6,273 nt of DNA from Candidatus Sediminicultor secundus (GCA_002849045.2 NCRO01000213.1:1-6273); one strand, 5' to 3'. Shown: positions 1 through 4,435, numbered from the stretch's first letter. Notes: generated by a model from the letters alone, not told the origin. Made by a program: numbers and translations.

Positions 1-258
1 CTCTCTAAAGACAGCCAGATAGGACTCAGAGTCCCTTTTGATACCTTCTAACTCCTCTGCAGAAAATATCCCGGAAGGCAAAAGTTTAAAACTTTGGGAG
101 GGAATCCCTTCATTATATAACTTTACCCCGTATTCCTTGGGGAAGTTCTTGGGAAGCTTACAGCTCCCGGAAAGTGAGACTAAAAATTCGGAATAGTCTA
201 TTCCCAGAGCCTTGGTCAGCGCTGCATCGAAAATTTCTCTCTTTTTATCTTTTCTCAT
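1..258 (-). CDS. Unrecognised protein, N-terminal 86 residues (partial)
   Basis: An open frame runs from an ATG at 258 off the left edge. A strong Shine-Dalgarno (GGAGG, about 267-271) lies 8 nt upstream of the ATG, which fixes the start. The protein begins MRKDKKREIFDAALTKALGI and continues with mixed hydrophilic and hydrophobic sequence. There is no signal peptide, no clear membrane segment and no nucleotide-binding motif in the visible part. Residues 1-20 are basic and helical-looking, faintly like the start of a TetR-type regulator, but the following sequence (PKEYGVKLYNEGIP, then a segment rich in E and S) does not support that. I do not recognise the family. It lies downstream of the tmRNA terminator and so is probably a separate transcription unit. 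That it is a real gene is likely; its function is unknown. Confidence 0.7.
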   Translation of the reverse strand, partial: MRKDKKREIFDAALTKALGIDYSEFLVSLSGSCKLPKNFPKEYGVKLYNEGIPSQSFKLLPSGIFSAEELEGIKRDSESYLAVFRE

Positions 259-322
259 ATATATTTCCTCCTCTGTTTTTTTCTCATCTGATTCAACCTA
301 AGGTACATTTGTTTTGAATTTT

Positions 323-331
323 TATATACCA
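323..331 (-). promoter_or_regulatory. Possible extended -10 promoter for the left-edge CDS
   Basis: On the minus strand the sequence reads TGG-TATATA, an extended -10 (TGn plus TATATA), inside a very AT-rich spacer between the tmRNA terminator and the left-edge gene. Transcription would start near 316, giving a leader of about 58 nt. No good -35 box lies 17 bp upstream, and AT-rich sequence produces such matches by chance, so this is tentative. Confidence 0.35.
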
Positions 332-371
332 TAATAAATTCTAAAAATCCTTCTTTTTTTAAAAAATATTA

Positions 372-411
372 TAAAAAATAAAAAAGCCCTTCAGTAAAAT
401 GCCAAAGGGCT
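372..411 (-). terminator. Intrinsic terminator after ssrA
   Basis: Minus strand: AGCCCTT (411-405) pairs perfectly with AAGGGCT (391-385) around a 13-nt loop, and is followed at once by a T-rich tract (TTTTTATTTTTTA, 384-372). This is a textbook Rho-independent terminator, about 20 nt past the tmRNA 3' end. It closes the smpB-ssrA transcription unit. Confidence 0.9.
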
Positions 412-430
412 AATATTTATCTATGAATGA

Positions 431-784
431 TGGAGGCGGCGAGATTCGAACTCGCGTCCAAAGATATTTCAGTAAAAACCGCTACGAGCGTAGTCTATGA
501 TTTGGTTCTCGCTCTTTTTACCTCCCATAGACAGGATGTAAATTGAGCCAGCCCTTAATTTTCTCTTCTGCCTCCCAGGGCAGTAAGGTAGAAGATAGTC
601 TACTTTAGGTTACACCCATAAAAGTCTCGTAGACACAAAACCAGTACAGACGTGCAGCCTAATTAGGCTGCAAATGCTAATTGTTTATCGTTAGCAATTA
701 ATGTTTTTCCACGGTTTTACGAGGACATGGAACCTCGACCCGCTGTTTTTACCTCTTTTATCCCTGTCGAAACCTATCGCCCCC
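431..784 (-). ncRNA. ssrA: tmRNA (transfer-messenger RNA), one-piece type
   Basis: Rescues ribosomes stalled on mRNAs without a stop codon: alanylated tmRNA enters with SmpB and its internal frame encodes a degradation tag. The ends are set by the acceptor stem. The 5' strand GGGGGCG (784-778) pairs with the 3' strand CGCCTCC (438-432) over 7 bp with one G-U, followed by discriminator A at 431. The T arm is GCGAG-TTCGAAT-CTCGC (455-439). The 5' region GATAGGTTTCGACAGGG is the conserved D-like segment. Pseudoknot 1 is visible: CGAGG (737-733) pairs with CCTCG (724-720), while the loop TTCCA (732-728) pairs with TGGAA (711-707). The genome carries TCA, not CCA, after the discriminator, so the CCA end must be added enzymatically. 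The RNA is 354 nt before CCA addition. The gene overlaps the 3' end of smpB by 11 nt and is followed by an intrinsic terminator. Confidence 0.97.
663..695 (-). other. tmRNA tag reading frame, encoded tag ANDKQLAFAA
   Basis: The resume codon GCT (695-693) is followed by AAC GAT AAA CAA TTA GCA TTT GCA GCC and stop TAA (665-663). With the alanine carried by tmRNA the tag is A-ANDKQLAFAA. It starts AND, as many bacterial tags do, and ends in the small/hydrophobic AA expected for ClpXP-type recognition, with AFAA where ALAA is most common. An A occurs at -4 from the resume codon, as expected for frame selection. The stop codon lies at the loop of a perfect 18-nt palindrome (654-671, GCAGCC-TAATTA-GGCTGC), which corresponds to helix 5. 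Confidence 0.9.
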
Positions 785-1253
785 ATTCTTTATTCTTTAA
801 TTCTCTTTCTACTTCTCTTTGGGCATCTTTTTCAGCTAATGCTTGTCGTTTATCGTATAATCTTTTTCCTTTTGCCAGAGCCAATTCAATCTTGGCATGA
901 CCTCTTTTAAAATAAATTCGCAAAGGCACCAGGGTTAAACCTTTCTCCTCAACTTGCCCTTTTAAACGACCGATTTCTCGTTTATGCAAAAGCAATTTAC
1001 GTTTTCTTTTAGGGTCAACATTGAATATGTTGCCAAAGGCGTAAGGCGAAATATGCATATTCATTATATAAAGTTCATTATTTTCAAATTGAGCGAAACT
1101 TTCCCGCAGGCTAACCTTGCCTTCTCTTAAAGATTTTACTTCTGTTCCTTTTAGGACCAACCCTACTTCGTAATTATCTAATATATGATAATCATGTCGT
1201 GCTTTTCTGTTTACAGCTACATTTTTTACTTCATCTTTATTTGCAAAGCTCAT
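774..1253 (-). CDS. smpB: SsrA-binding protein SmpB
   Basis: RNA-binding partner of tmRNA in trans-translation. It binds the tRNA-like domain, delivers tmRNA to stalled ribosomes, and its C-terminal tail probes the empty mRNA channel. The 159 residues match the usual family length. Family motifs appear in order: NRKARHDYHI (15-24), GLVLKGTEVKSLREGK (30-45), HISPYAFGN (67-75), DPKRKRKLLLHKREI (80-94), LVPLRIYFKRG (about 107-117), ELALAKGKRLYDKR (about 122-135) and a charged helical tail ending KNKEWGR. The start at 1253 is supported by GAGG 7 nt upstream and by homology beginning near residue 10. Oddity: the last codons (GGG CGA TAG) are also the 5' acceptor strand of tmRNA, so the C-terminal sequence WGR is dictated by tmRNA structure. 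It is expressed from the promoter at 1278-1306 and is probably co-transcribed with ssrA. Confidence 0.97.
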   Translation of the reverse strand: MSFANKDEVKNVAVNRKARHDYHILDNYEVGLVLKGTEVKSLREGKVSLRESFAQFENNELYIMNMHISPYAFGNIFNVDPKRKRKLLLHKREIGRLKGQVEEKGLTLVPLRIYFKRGHAKIELALAKGKRLYDKRQALAEKDAQREVERELKNKEWGR

Positions 1254-1277
1254 AATTTTTCCTCATCTTGCAGTTAA

Positions 1278-1306
1278 ATTATAGCATAAATGGGGCAAAT
1301 TCTCAA
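1278..1306 (-). promoter_or_regulatory. Sigma-70-type promoter for smpB-ssrA
   Basis: Minus strand: TTGAGA (1306-1301), a 17-bp spacer and TATAAT (1283-1278) with an extended -10 TG (TGC-TATAAT). The -10 is a perfect match, the -35 matches 5 of 6, and the spacing is ideal. Transcription should start near 1271, giving a leader of about 18 nt that holds the smpB Shine-Dalgarno GAGG (1264-1261). Such strength suits a highly expressed RNA such as tmRNA, and no comparable promoter is visible just upstream of ssrA. Confidence 0.88.
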
Positions 1307-1368
1307 TAAGAAGATAGGAGTCAGGAGCCAGAATAAATTAGTATCGAGTATCGAGTATATAGTATATA

Positions 1369-1465
1369 GCGAAAAACGAAAAGCGCAAAACATAAAACCA
1401 CAGCTCAAAATTAAAAATTTAGTATTGAGAGAAAAAGTTTTGCGTTTTGAATTATGGTTTTTCGC
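1369..1465. repeat. Long imperfect inverted repeat within the heptad tract
   Basis: Three nested arms pair in order: GCGAAAAAC (1369-1377) with GTTTTTCGC (1457-1465), GCAAAAC (1385-1391) with GTTTTGC (1437-1443), and CTCAA (1404-1408) with TTGAG (1425-1429). The gaps between arms are unequal (7 against 13, and 12 against 7), so it is an interrupted stem. It lies downstream of tyrA and upstream of the smpB promoter. It could fold in the 3' end of the tyrA transcript, but no T tract marks it as an intrinsic terminator. Confidence 0.6.
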
Positions 1466-1562
1466 TTTTAGCTTTAAGCTTTTAACTGTAAACCGAAAAC
1501 TGCCAACTGAAAACCTGTATTTAATGCTAATGACTAACGATTATTCACTATCGACTAATTTC

Positions 1563-1598
1563 ATCGGTAAATTTGAGAATTGGTCAATCGGTAAATTT
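1563..1598. repeat. 12-bp direct repeat ATCGGTAAATTT, two copies
   Basis: Identical 12-mers at 1563-1574 and 1587-1598, 24 bp apart, just beyond the tyrA stop codon. The first copy is in register with the heptad tract and the second is 3 bp out of register, so they mark its ragged end near tyrA. Confidence 0.7.
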
Positions 1599-1607
1599 CC
1601 TAATATT

Positions 1608-2474
1608 CTATATACTTTCTCTTAATTTGCTTGCTTTTCGAAATTCTTCTTCTAAACTGTTGGGATCATTTTTAAGTTTATTTTCTATTACTTCAAGATA
1701 ATTTCTAAATTCCTGAATCATTTCCAAAATATTTTCTTGATTAGTATCACAGATATCTTCCCATATCTTATAAGGACTGGAAGCAATCCGGGTCATATCT
1801 TTAAATCCCTCTCCTACGGCTTTAAAATAATTATTGTTATTTTCTTTTTGGACTAACTCACTTACCATGTTTATCAAAGAAACTGCCATAATCTGAGGTA
1901 GATGGCTCACTGCACCAACAATTCTGTCGTGCTCGAGAGAGTCTAATATTAGTCTTTTTGCGCCTATCATCTTGATTAATGAAGATATCTTTTCTATTGC
2001 TATTAAATTACTTTTTTTAGTAGGAGTTAGGATATAGGTTTTATCCTGAAAGAGATGAGGATTTGCCGACTTTATACCATATTCTTCTGAACCTGCCATA
2101 GGATGGCCACCGACAAAGAATATATCTTTAGACAATACTTTATCGGCTCTCTCTACAATTTGCCCTTTAGTGCTCCCGGTATCAGTTACCAGACATCCTT
2201 TTTTAAGAAAAGGATTAATTTGGGTCAATATATTTAAAATCGTCTTTACAGGTGTAGCAATAATTACTATATCAGCTTCTTTTATTCCTTCTTCGAGATT
2301 AACTGTTCCTTTATCAATAGCCCCTCGAGCAATTGCTTTTTCGATTATTTTTTGTTTATCTATTCCTACAATTTTGAAATTCGGTTTCTTTTTTTTAAGA
2401 GCTAATCCGAGTGAGCCGCCGATTAAACCTACACCAATGATAGTTATTTTTTTAAAGTCGCTTTCCTCTTCCAT
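1608..2474 (-). CDS. tyrA: Prephenate dehydrogenase (TyrA, no ACT domain)
   Basis: Oxidatively decarboxylates prephenate to 4-hydroxyphenylpyruvate, the tyrosine branch after chorismate; a cyclohexadienyl or arogenate dehydrogenase cannot be excluded from sequence alone. The N-terminal Rossmann fold has GVGLIGGSLG (14-23) and an acidic D39 after the second strand, which favours NAD+ over NADP+. Substrate-pocket motifs are present: TDTGSTKG (97-104), GGHPMAGSEEYG (122-133) with the catalytic-type H124, SHLPQ (190-194) and DMTRIASS (226-233) with R229, the expected carboxylate-binding arginine. At 288 residues it is a stand-alone dehydrogenase without a fused chorismate mutase, and it ends before any ACT domain, so feedback control by tyrosine through such a domain is not expected. 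The ATG at 2474 has AAGGGG about 9 nt upstream, next to a hairpin at 2494-2517. It follows the aro operon in the same direction after a repeat-filled gap. Confidence 0.95.
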   Translation of the reverse strand: MEEESDFKKITIIGVGLIGGSLGLALKKKKPNFKIVGIDKQKIIEKAIARGAIDKGTVNLEEGIKEADIVIIATPVKTILNILTQINPFLKKGCLVTDTGSTKGQIVERADKVLSKDIFFVGGHPMAGSEEYGIKSANPHLFQDKTYILTPTKKSNLIAIEKISSLIKMIGAKRLILDSLEHDRIVGAVSHLPQIMAVSLINMVSELVQKENNNNYFKAVGEGFKDMTRIASSPYKIWEDICDTNQENILEMIQEFRNYLEVIENKLKNDPNSLEEEFRKASKLRESI

Positions 2475-2493
2475 TTCGATTTTCCCCTTTTTA

Positions 2494-2517
2494 GCAATTA
2501 ACCTGCTGGTTAATTGC
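2494..2517. promoter_or_regulatory. Perfect 10-bp inverted repeat just upstream of the tyrA ribosome-binding site
   Basis: GCAATTAACC (2494-2503), loop TGCT, GGTTAATTGC (2508-2517) form a perfect hairpin whose near edge is about 6 bases from the tyrA Shine-Dalgarno (2484-2487). It could be a dyad operator, an RNA stem affecting tyrA translation, or part of the repeat material next to it. No promoter could be placed confidently relative to it. Confidence 0.55.
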
Positions 2518-2545
2518 GTAATAAGTAATGAGTAATGAGTAATGA
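2518..2545. repeat. Heptamer tandem repeat, GTAATGA type, four units
   Basis: One GTAATAA (2518-2524) is followed by three identical GTAATGA units (2525-2545), directly abutting the hairpin at 2494-2517. This is a second, cleaner heptad array in the same window and resembles the degenerate 7-bp tract after tyrA. Confidence 0.85.
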
Positions 2546-2582
2546 AGATTTAGCAATTGTCCGATTTTCAACAAATCCCCAT

Positions 2583-2630
2583 CACCCTGACCCTCTCCCT
2601 CCGGGAGGAGAGGAGAAAACAGGAATGACA
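2583..2630. repeat. Dispersed-repeat remnant of the CACCCTGACCCTCTCCC type
   Basis: CACCCTGACCCTCTCCC (2583-2599) followed by a GGAGGAGAGG stretch forms a 7-bp stem (CCTCTCC 2592-2598 with GGAGAGG 2607-2613) and then AGGAATGACAGA (2620-2631). The wording is familiar to me from dispersed repeats of many bacterial genomes, and its GC content differs from the AT-rich surroundings. It lies in the roughly 315-bp gene-free gap between aroQ and tyrA. The family assignment is from memory. Confidence 0.55.
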
Positions 2631-2642
2631 GAGAGAATATGC

Positions 2643-2662
2643 GGGCTCGATGAATCGAGCCC
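2643..2662. repeat. Perfect palindromic hairpin GGGCTCGA-(4)-TCGAGCCC
   Basis: An 8-bp perfect stem with a 4-nt loop, followed by CTAC. This GC-rich palindrome plus CCCTAC is typical of dispersed REP-like elements. No T tract follows on either strand, so I do not call it a terminator. Confidence 0.7.
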
Positions 2663-2686
2663 CTACATTTGATATAAAGATTGCTT

Positions 2687-2732
2687 CCCCTGCTTTCGCT
2701 GGGGCAGGCTTGCTCCGCTTCTTGCAATGACA
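2687..2732. repeat. REP-like element with GAAA-loop hairpin and TTGCAATGACA tail
   Basis: On the minus strand CCCCAGC-GAAA-GCAGGGG (2704-2687) forms a stem with one A-A mismatch. On the plus strand it continues through GCAGGCTTGCTCCGC to TTGCAATGACA (about 2722-2732), an ending common in dispersed bacterial repeats. It shares the GAAA loop with the copies at 2745-2768, 3437-3460 and 3506-3529. Confidence 0.55.
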
Positions 2733-2744
2733 AAGCAGGGAATA

Positions 2745-2768
2745 GATTCCCTCTTTCGAGGGAATAAC
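2745..2768. repeat. ATTCCC...GGGAAT palindrome, intergenic copy
   Basis: ATTCCCTC-TTTC-GAGGGAAT (2746-2765) is a perfect 8-bp stem; as minus-strand RNA its loop is GAAA. It is the same element as the copy inside aroB (3437-3460), sharing 21 of 24 bases. Two of the differences form one compensated base pair. It sits about 20 bp past the aroQ stop codon. Confidence 0.8.
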
Positions 2769-2788
2769 AAATATATTAGTTGATCAAT

Positions 2789-3247
2789 CTATTTATTTAT
2801 TTCACTACTTCCTTTTTTTAAAAAATCTTGAAGAGCATGGATAGCGAGAATATAACTCTGGTAACCAAACCCGGCAATCTGGCCTATACACGCAGAAGCA
2901 GTTACTGATTTCCCCCGAAAATCTTCTCGGGAAAATATATTAGAAAGATGAACTTCAACTACCGGGATAGAACAGTCTCTTAGGGTATCGGCAATAGCAT
3001 AACTGTAATGAGTATAAGCCGCTGGATTGATAACTAAACCATTTAGCTTTGAAGTGTTCTTCTGAATAAATTCAATTATCTCCCCCTCGAAATTGGACTG
3101 CATTATGATTAGTTCAATACCTTCCTTCTCGGCAAAAGATTTTATTTTACAGTTCATTTCTTCTAAAGTTAAATTTCCGTAAATTTTCTGATCTCTTTTT
3201 CCCAGCATATTCAAATTTGGTCCATTGATTATTCCTATCTTTAACAT
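2789..3247 (-). CDS. aroQ: 3-dehydroquinate dehydratase, type II
   Basis: Dehydrates 3-dehydroquinate to 3-dehydroshikimate, the third shikimate step. From the ATG at 3247 it has 152 residues, normal for the small dodecameric type II enzymes. Motifs: INGPNLNMLGKRD (7-19) with R18, Y23 of IYG (the lid tyrosine), SNFEGEI (51-57), INPAAYTHYS (73-82) with N74 and H80, EVHLSN (98-103) with E98 and H100, and FRGKS with R111. The catalytic set is complete. F53 and F105 replace histidines common in relatives, and A76 replaces the usual glycine. A longer frame from GTG at 3256 is unlikely, because that codon overlaps the Shine-Dalgarno (AAGGAG, 3263-3258), which is 8 nt from the ATG at 3247. The start overlaps the aroB stop by 7 nt, which suggests translational coupling. 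Confidence 0.96.
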   Translation of the reverse strand: MLKIGIINGPNLNMLGKRDQKIYGNLTLEEMNCKIKSFAEKEGIELIIMQSNFEGEIIEFIQKNTSKLNGLVINPAAYTHYSYAIADTLRDCSIPVVEVHLSNIFSREDFRGKSVTASACIGQIAGFGYQSYILAIHALQDFLKKGSSEINK

Positions 3248-4431
3248 AATCCCCACTCCTTTTTAAATTCTTCCAAAGCTTTTATTGTTTCTTTTTTAGC
3301 TATATCTTTAATTAAACTAACTTTGCCCATAGCTTCTGGTAGAATGAATGTTGTTTTACCCTGATAGTTTTTTTTATCTAAAGTTAAAGTTTCCCAGAAT
3401 TGATTGTAGTCTAAATTTTTAATATGTTTAAATATAGATTCCCGCTTTCGCGGGAATGACAGAGAAGAAGGCGAGAATGACATATTGAGTTGTTCCCCGG
3501 GTTTGGATTCCTGATTTCGTAAGAATGATAATATTCGTCTAATTTTTTCCTCAAACTCTTCTGAACACATCCCTCTATTGCGAGCTATTTTAGTTTCGAT
3601 TAACATACCTAAGGCCACTGCTTCCCCATGACTTAAATCCTGATATCCTGCCCTTACTTCCAGGGCATGGCCAATACTATGGCCAAAGTTTAGTATTTTA
3701 CGTAGTCTGCTTTCCCAGGGATCTTTCAAAACTATGTCCGCTTTTAAAGAAACAGATTCTTTAACAACTTCACATAGTAGGTCTTTATGTTTTTTTAATA
3801 ATTGATCAATATTTTTTTCTAACCATTTAAAGAAAACCGGAGATTTGATAACTGCTATTTTTATAGCCTCTATCATTCCATTTTTTATATCTTTATCTGA
3901 TAAAGTCTGCAGAACCTCAGGGTCAGTGTAAACTGCCTTTGGCTGATAGAAGCTCCCGATTATATTTTTAGCTAAAGGATGATCAACCGCTACTTTCCCT
4001 CCGATACTGCTATCTACTTGAGCCAAAAGAGTGGTGGGAATATGCACCAAAGGCAGGCCTCTCATATAGGTAGCAGCAACAAATCCGGTTAAATCTCCTA
4101 TAACTCCTCCACCTAAAGCTATAAGGGTAGTAGTTCGGTCTGCTTTCCTTTTTAATAATTCATCATAGAGATAATTTGCCGTAGATAGGGTTTTATATTT
4201 CTCGCCATCATGCACTTCTATTAAATCAGAGTTAAACCCATCCTTTCTCAAAGCGGATAAAAGTTTAGCTCCGTACAGGTTGTTTACTAAAGAATTGGTA
4301 ATTATAATAACCCTCTTGTTCTCTATTGCCTTAGATAAATGCTCGCCTAAATTATTAAGAATTCCCTTTTCGATGCAAATCTTATATTCTTTATCTTCCG
4401 TAATTTTTACTGTAATCTTTTTCATCTTCAC
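3241..4431 (-). CDS. aroB: 3-dehydroquinate synthase with in-frame repeat insertion
   Basis: Converts DAHP to 3-dehydroquinate using NAD+ and a divalent metal, the second shikimate step. Motifs: DGEKYK (75-80), GGGVIGDLTGFVAATYMRG (107-125), PTTLLAQVDSSIGGK (132-146), KNIIGSFYQP (155-164), metal ligands E188 (MIEAIK), H251 (NFGHSIGH) and H268 (LSHGEAV), and a C-terminal DKK...FILPEAMGK. All active-site motifs are intact. At 396 residues it is longer than the usual 345-365. The excess lies at about 302-334, where two related peptides LSFLRNQES (301-309) and LSFPRKRES (324-332) are encoded by two copies of a palindromic repeat. This sits in the C-terminal domain after the metal site and probably forms a surface loop. 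The start is GTG at 4431, with GAGG 7 nt upstream overlapping the aroK stop; ATG at 4425 is an alternative. The stop overlaps aroQ. Confidence 0.95.
   Translation of the reverse strand: MKMKKITVKITEDKEYKICIEKGILNNLGEHLSKAIENKRVIIITNSLVNNLYGAKLLSALRKDGFNSDLIEVHDGEKYKTLSTANYLYDELLKRKADRTTTLIALGGGVIGDLTGFVAATYMRGLPLVHIPTTLLAQVDSSIGGKVAVDHPLAKNIIGSFYQPKAVYTDPEVLQTLSDKDIKNGMIEAIKIAVIKSPVFFKWLEKNIDQLLKKHKDLLCEVVKESVSLKADIVLKDPWESRLRKILNFGHSIGHALEVRAGYQDLSHGEAVALGMLIETKIARNRGMCSEEFEEKIRRILSFLRNQESKPGEQLNMSFSPSSLSFPRKRESIFKHIKNLDYNQFWETLTLDKKNYQGKTTFILPEAMGKVSLIKDIAKKETIKALEEFKKEWGLC
3437..3460. repeat. ATTCCC...GGGAAT palindrome inside aroB, intact copy
   Basis: ATTCCCGC-TTTC-GCGGGAAT (3438-3457) has a perfect 8-bp stem and continues to GACAGAGAAG. 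In the aroB mRNA it folds with a GAAA tetraloop. It encodes SFPRKRES (325-332 of AroB). Palindromes of this wording are widespread dispersed repeats, and the Neisseria dRS3 repeat has a similar ATTCCC(N8)GGGAAT form. Confidence 0.88.
3506..3529. repeat. Degenerate second copy of the palindrome inside aroB
   Basis: GATTCCTGATTTCGTAAGAATGAT matches the copy at 3437-3460 at 18 of 24 positions, in the same orientation and exactly 69 bp (23 codons) away. The central TTTCG is kept, but stem pairing has decayed to five Watson-Crick pairs plus one G-U. It encodes SFLRNQES, which aligns with SFPRKRES. Confidence 0.75.
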
Positions 4432-4435
4432 CCGC

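Larger units (their letters stand above)
1311..1600. repeat. Degenerate heptanucleotide (7-bp period) repeat tract filling the tyrA-smpB spacer
   Basis: This stretch has no gene. It is built of degenerate 7-mers that change identity along the tract but keep one register. Examples are gagtcag/gagccag (1318, 1325), tagtatc/gagtatc/gagtata/tagtata (1339-1366), ctgtaaa/ccgaaaa/ctgccaa/ctgaaaa (1486-1513) and taatgac/taacgat/tattcac/tatcgac (1528-1555). The start positions 1318, 1339, 1486, 1528 and 1563 all differ by multiples of 7. The register holds to about 1576 and then shifts by 3 bp. Heptanucleotide tandem repeats are known in some bacteria (the STRR repeats of heterocystous cyanobacteria); I do not assign this tract to that family. 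Confidence 0.75.

Noticed and set aside
431..440. An encoded CCA end for tmRNA at 433-431
   Set aside because: Using these bases as CCA would leave T as discriminator and break the acceptor pairing after two base pairs; the 7-bp stem requires A431 as discriminator.
791..866. An internal promoter for ssrA within smpB
   Set aside because: AAGAAT at 797-792 is a 4/6 match with no -35 box, and the TATACG region near 860 has poor spacing to TTGGCT. Both are weaker than the promoter at 1278-1306, though a weak internal promoter cannot be excluded.
701..910. A 69-codon plus-strand open frame over the tmRNA and smpB 3' end
   Set aside because: It is antisense to the conserved tmRNA and smpB; its hydrophobic translation is a by-product of the opposite strand's composition.
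1290..1625. A 111-codon plus-strand open frame between smpB and tyrA
   Set aside because: It lies wholly in the 7-bp repeat tract, overlaps the smpB promoter and the tyrA 3' end, has no ribosome-binding site and gives a low-complexity translation.
2170..2535. A plus-strand open frame opposite tyrA
   Set aside because: It is antisense to conserved TyrA codons and has no family resemblance.
2518..2545. A CRISPR array
   Set aside because: The units are only 7 bp, directly abutting and without spacers.
2491..2733. An 80-codon minus-strand open frame in the aroQ-tyrA gap
   Set aside because: Its translation (e.g. SPLLPEGEGQGDG) is that of dispersed-repeat modules, it lacks a convincing start signal and it covers several separate hairpins.
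2643..2768. An intrinsic terminator after aroQ
   Set aside because: The hairpins are strong but none is followed by a T tract on the minus strand.
3430..3535. A frameshift or pseudogene in aroB at the repeat insertion
   Set aside because: The frame stays open through the insert, and the conserved C-terminal motif (DKK...FILPEAMGK) follows in the same frame.
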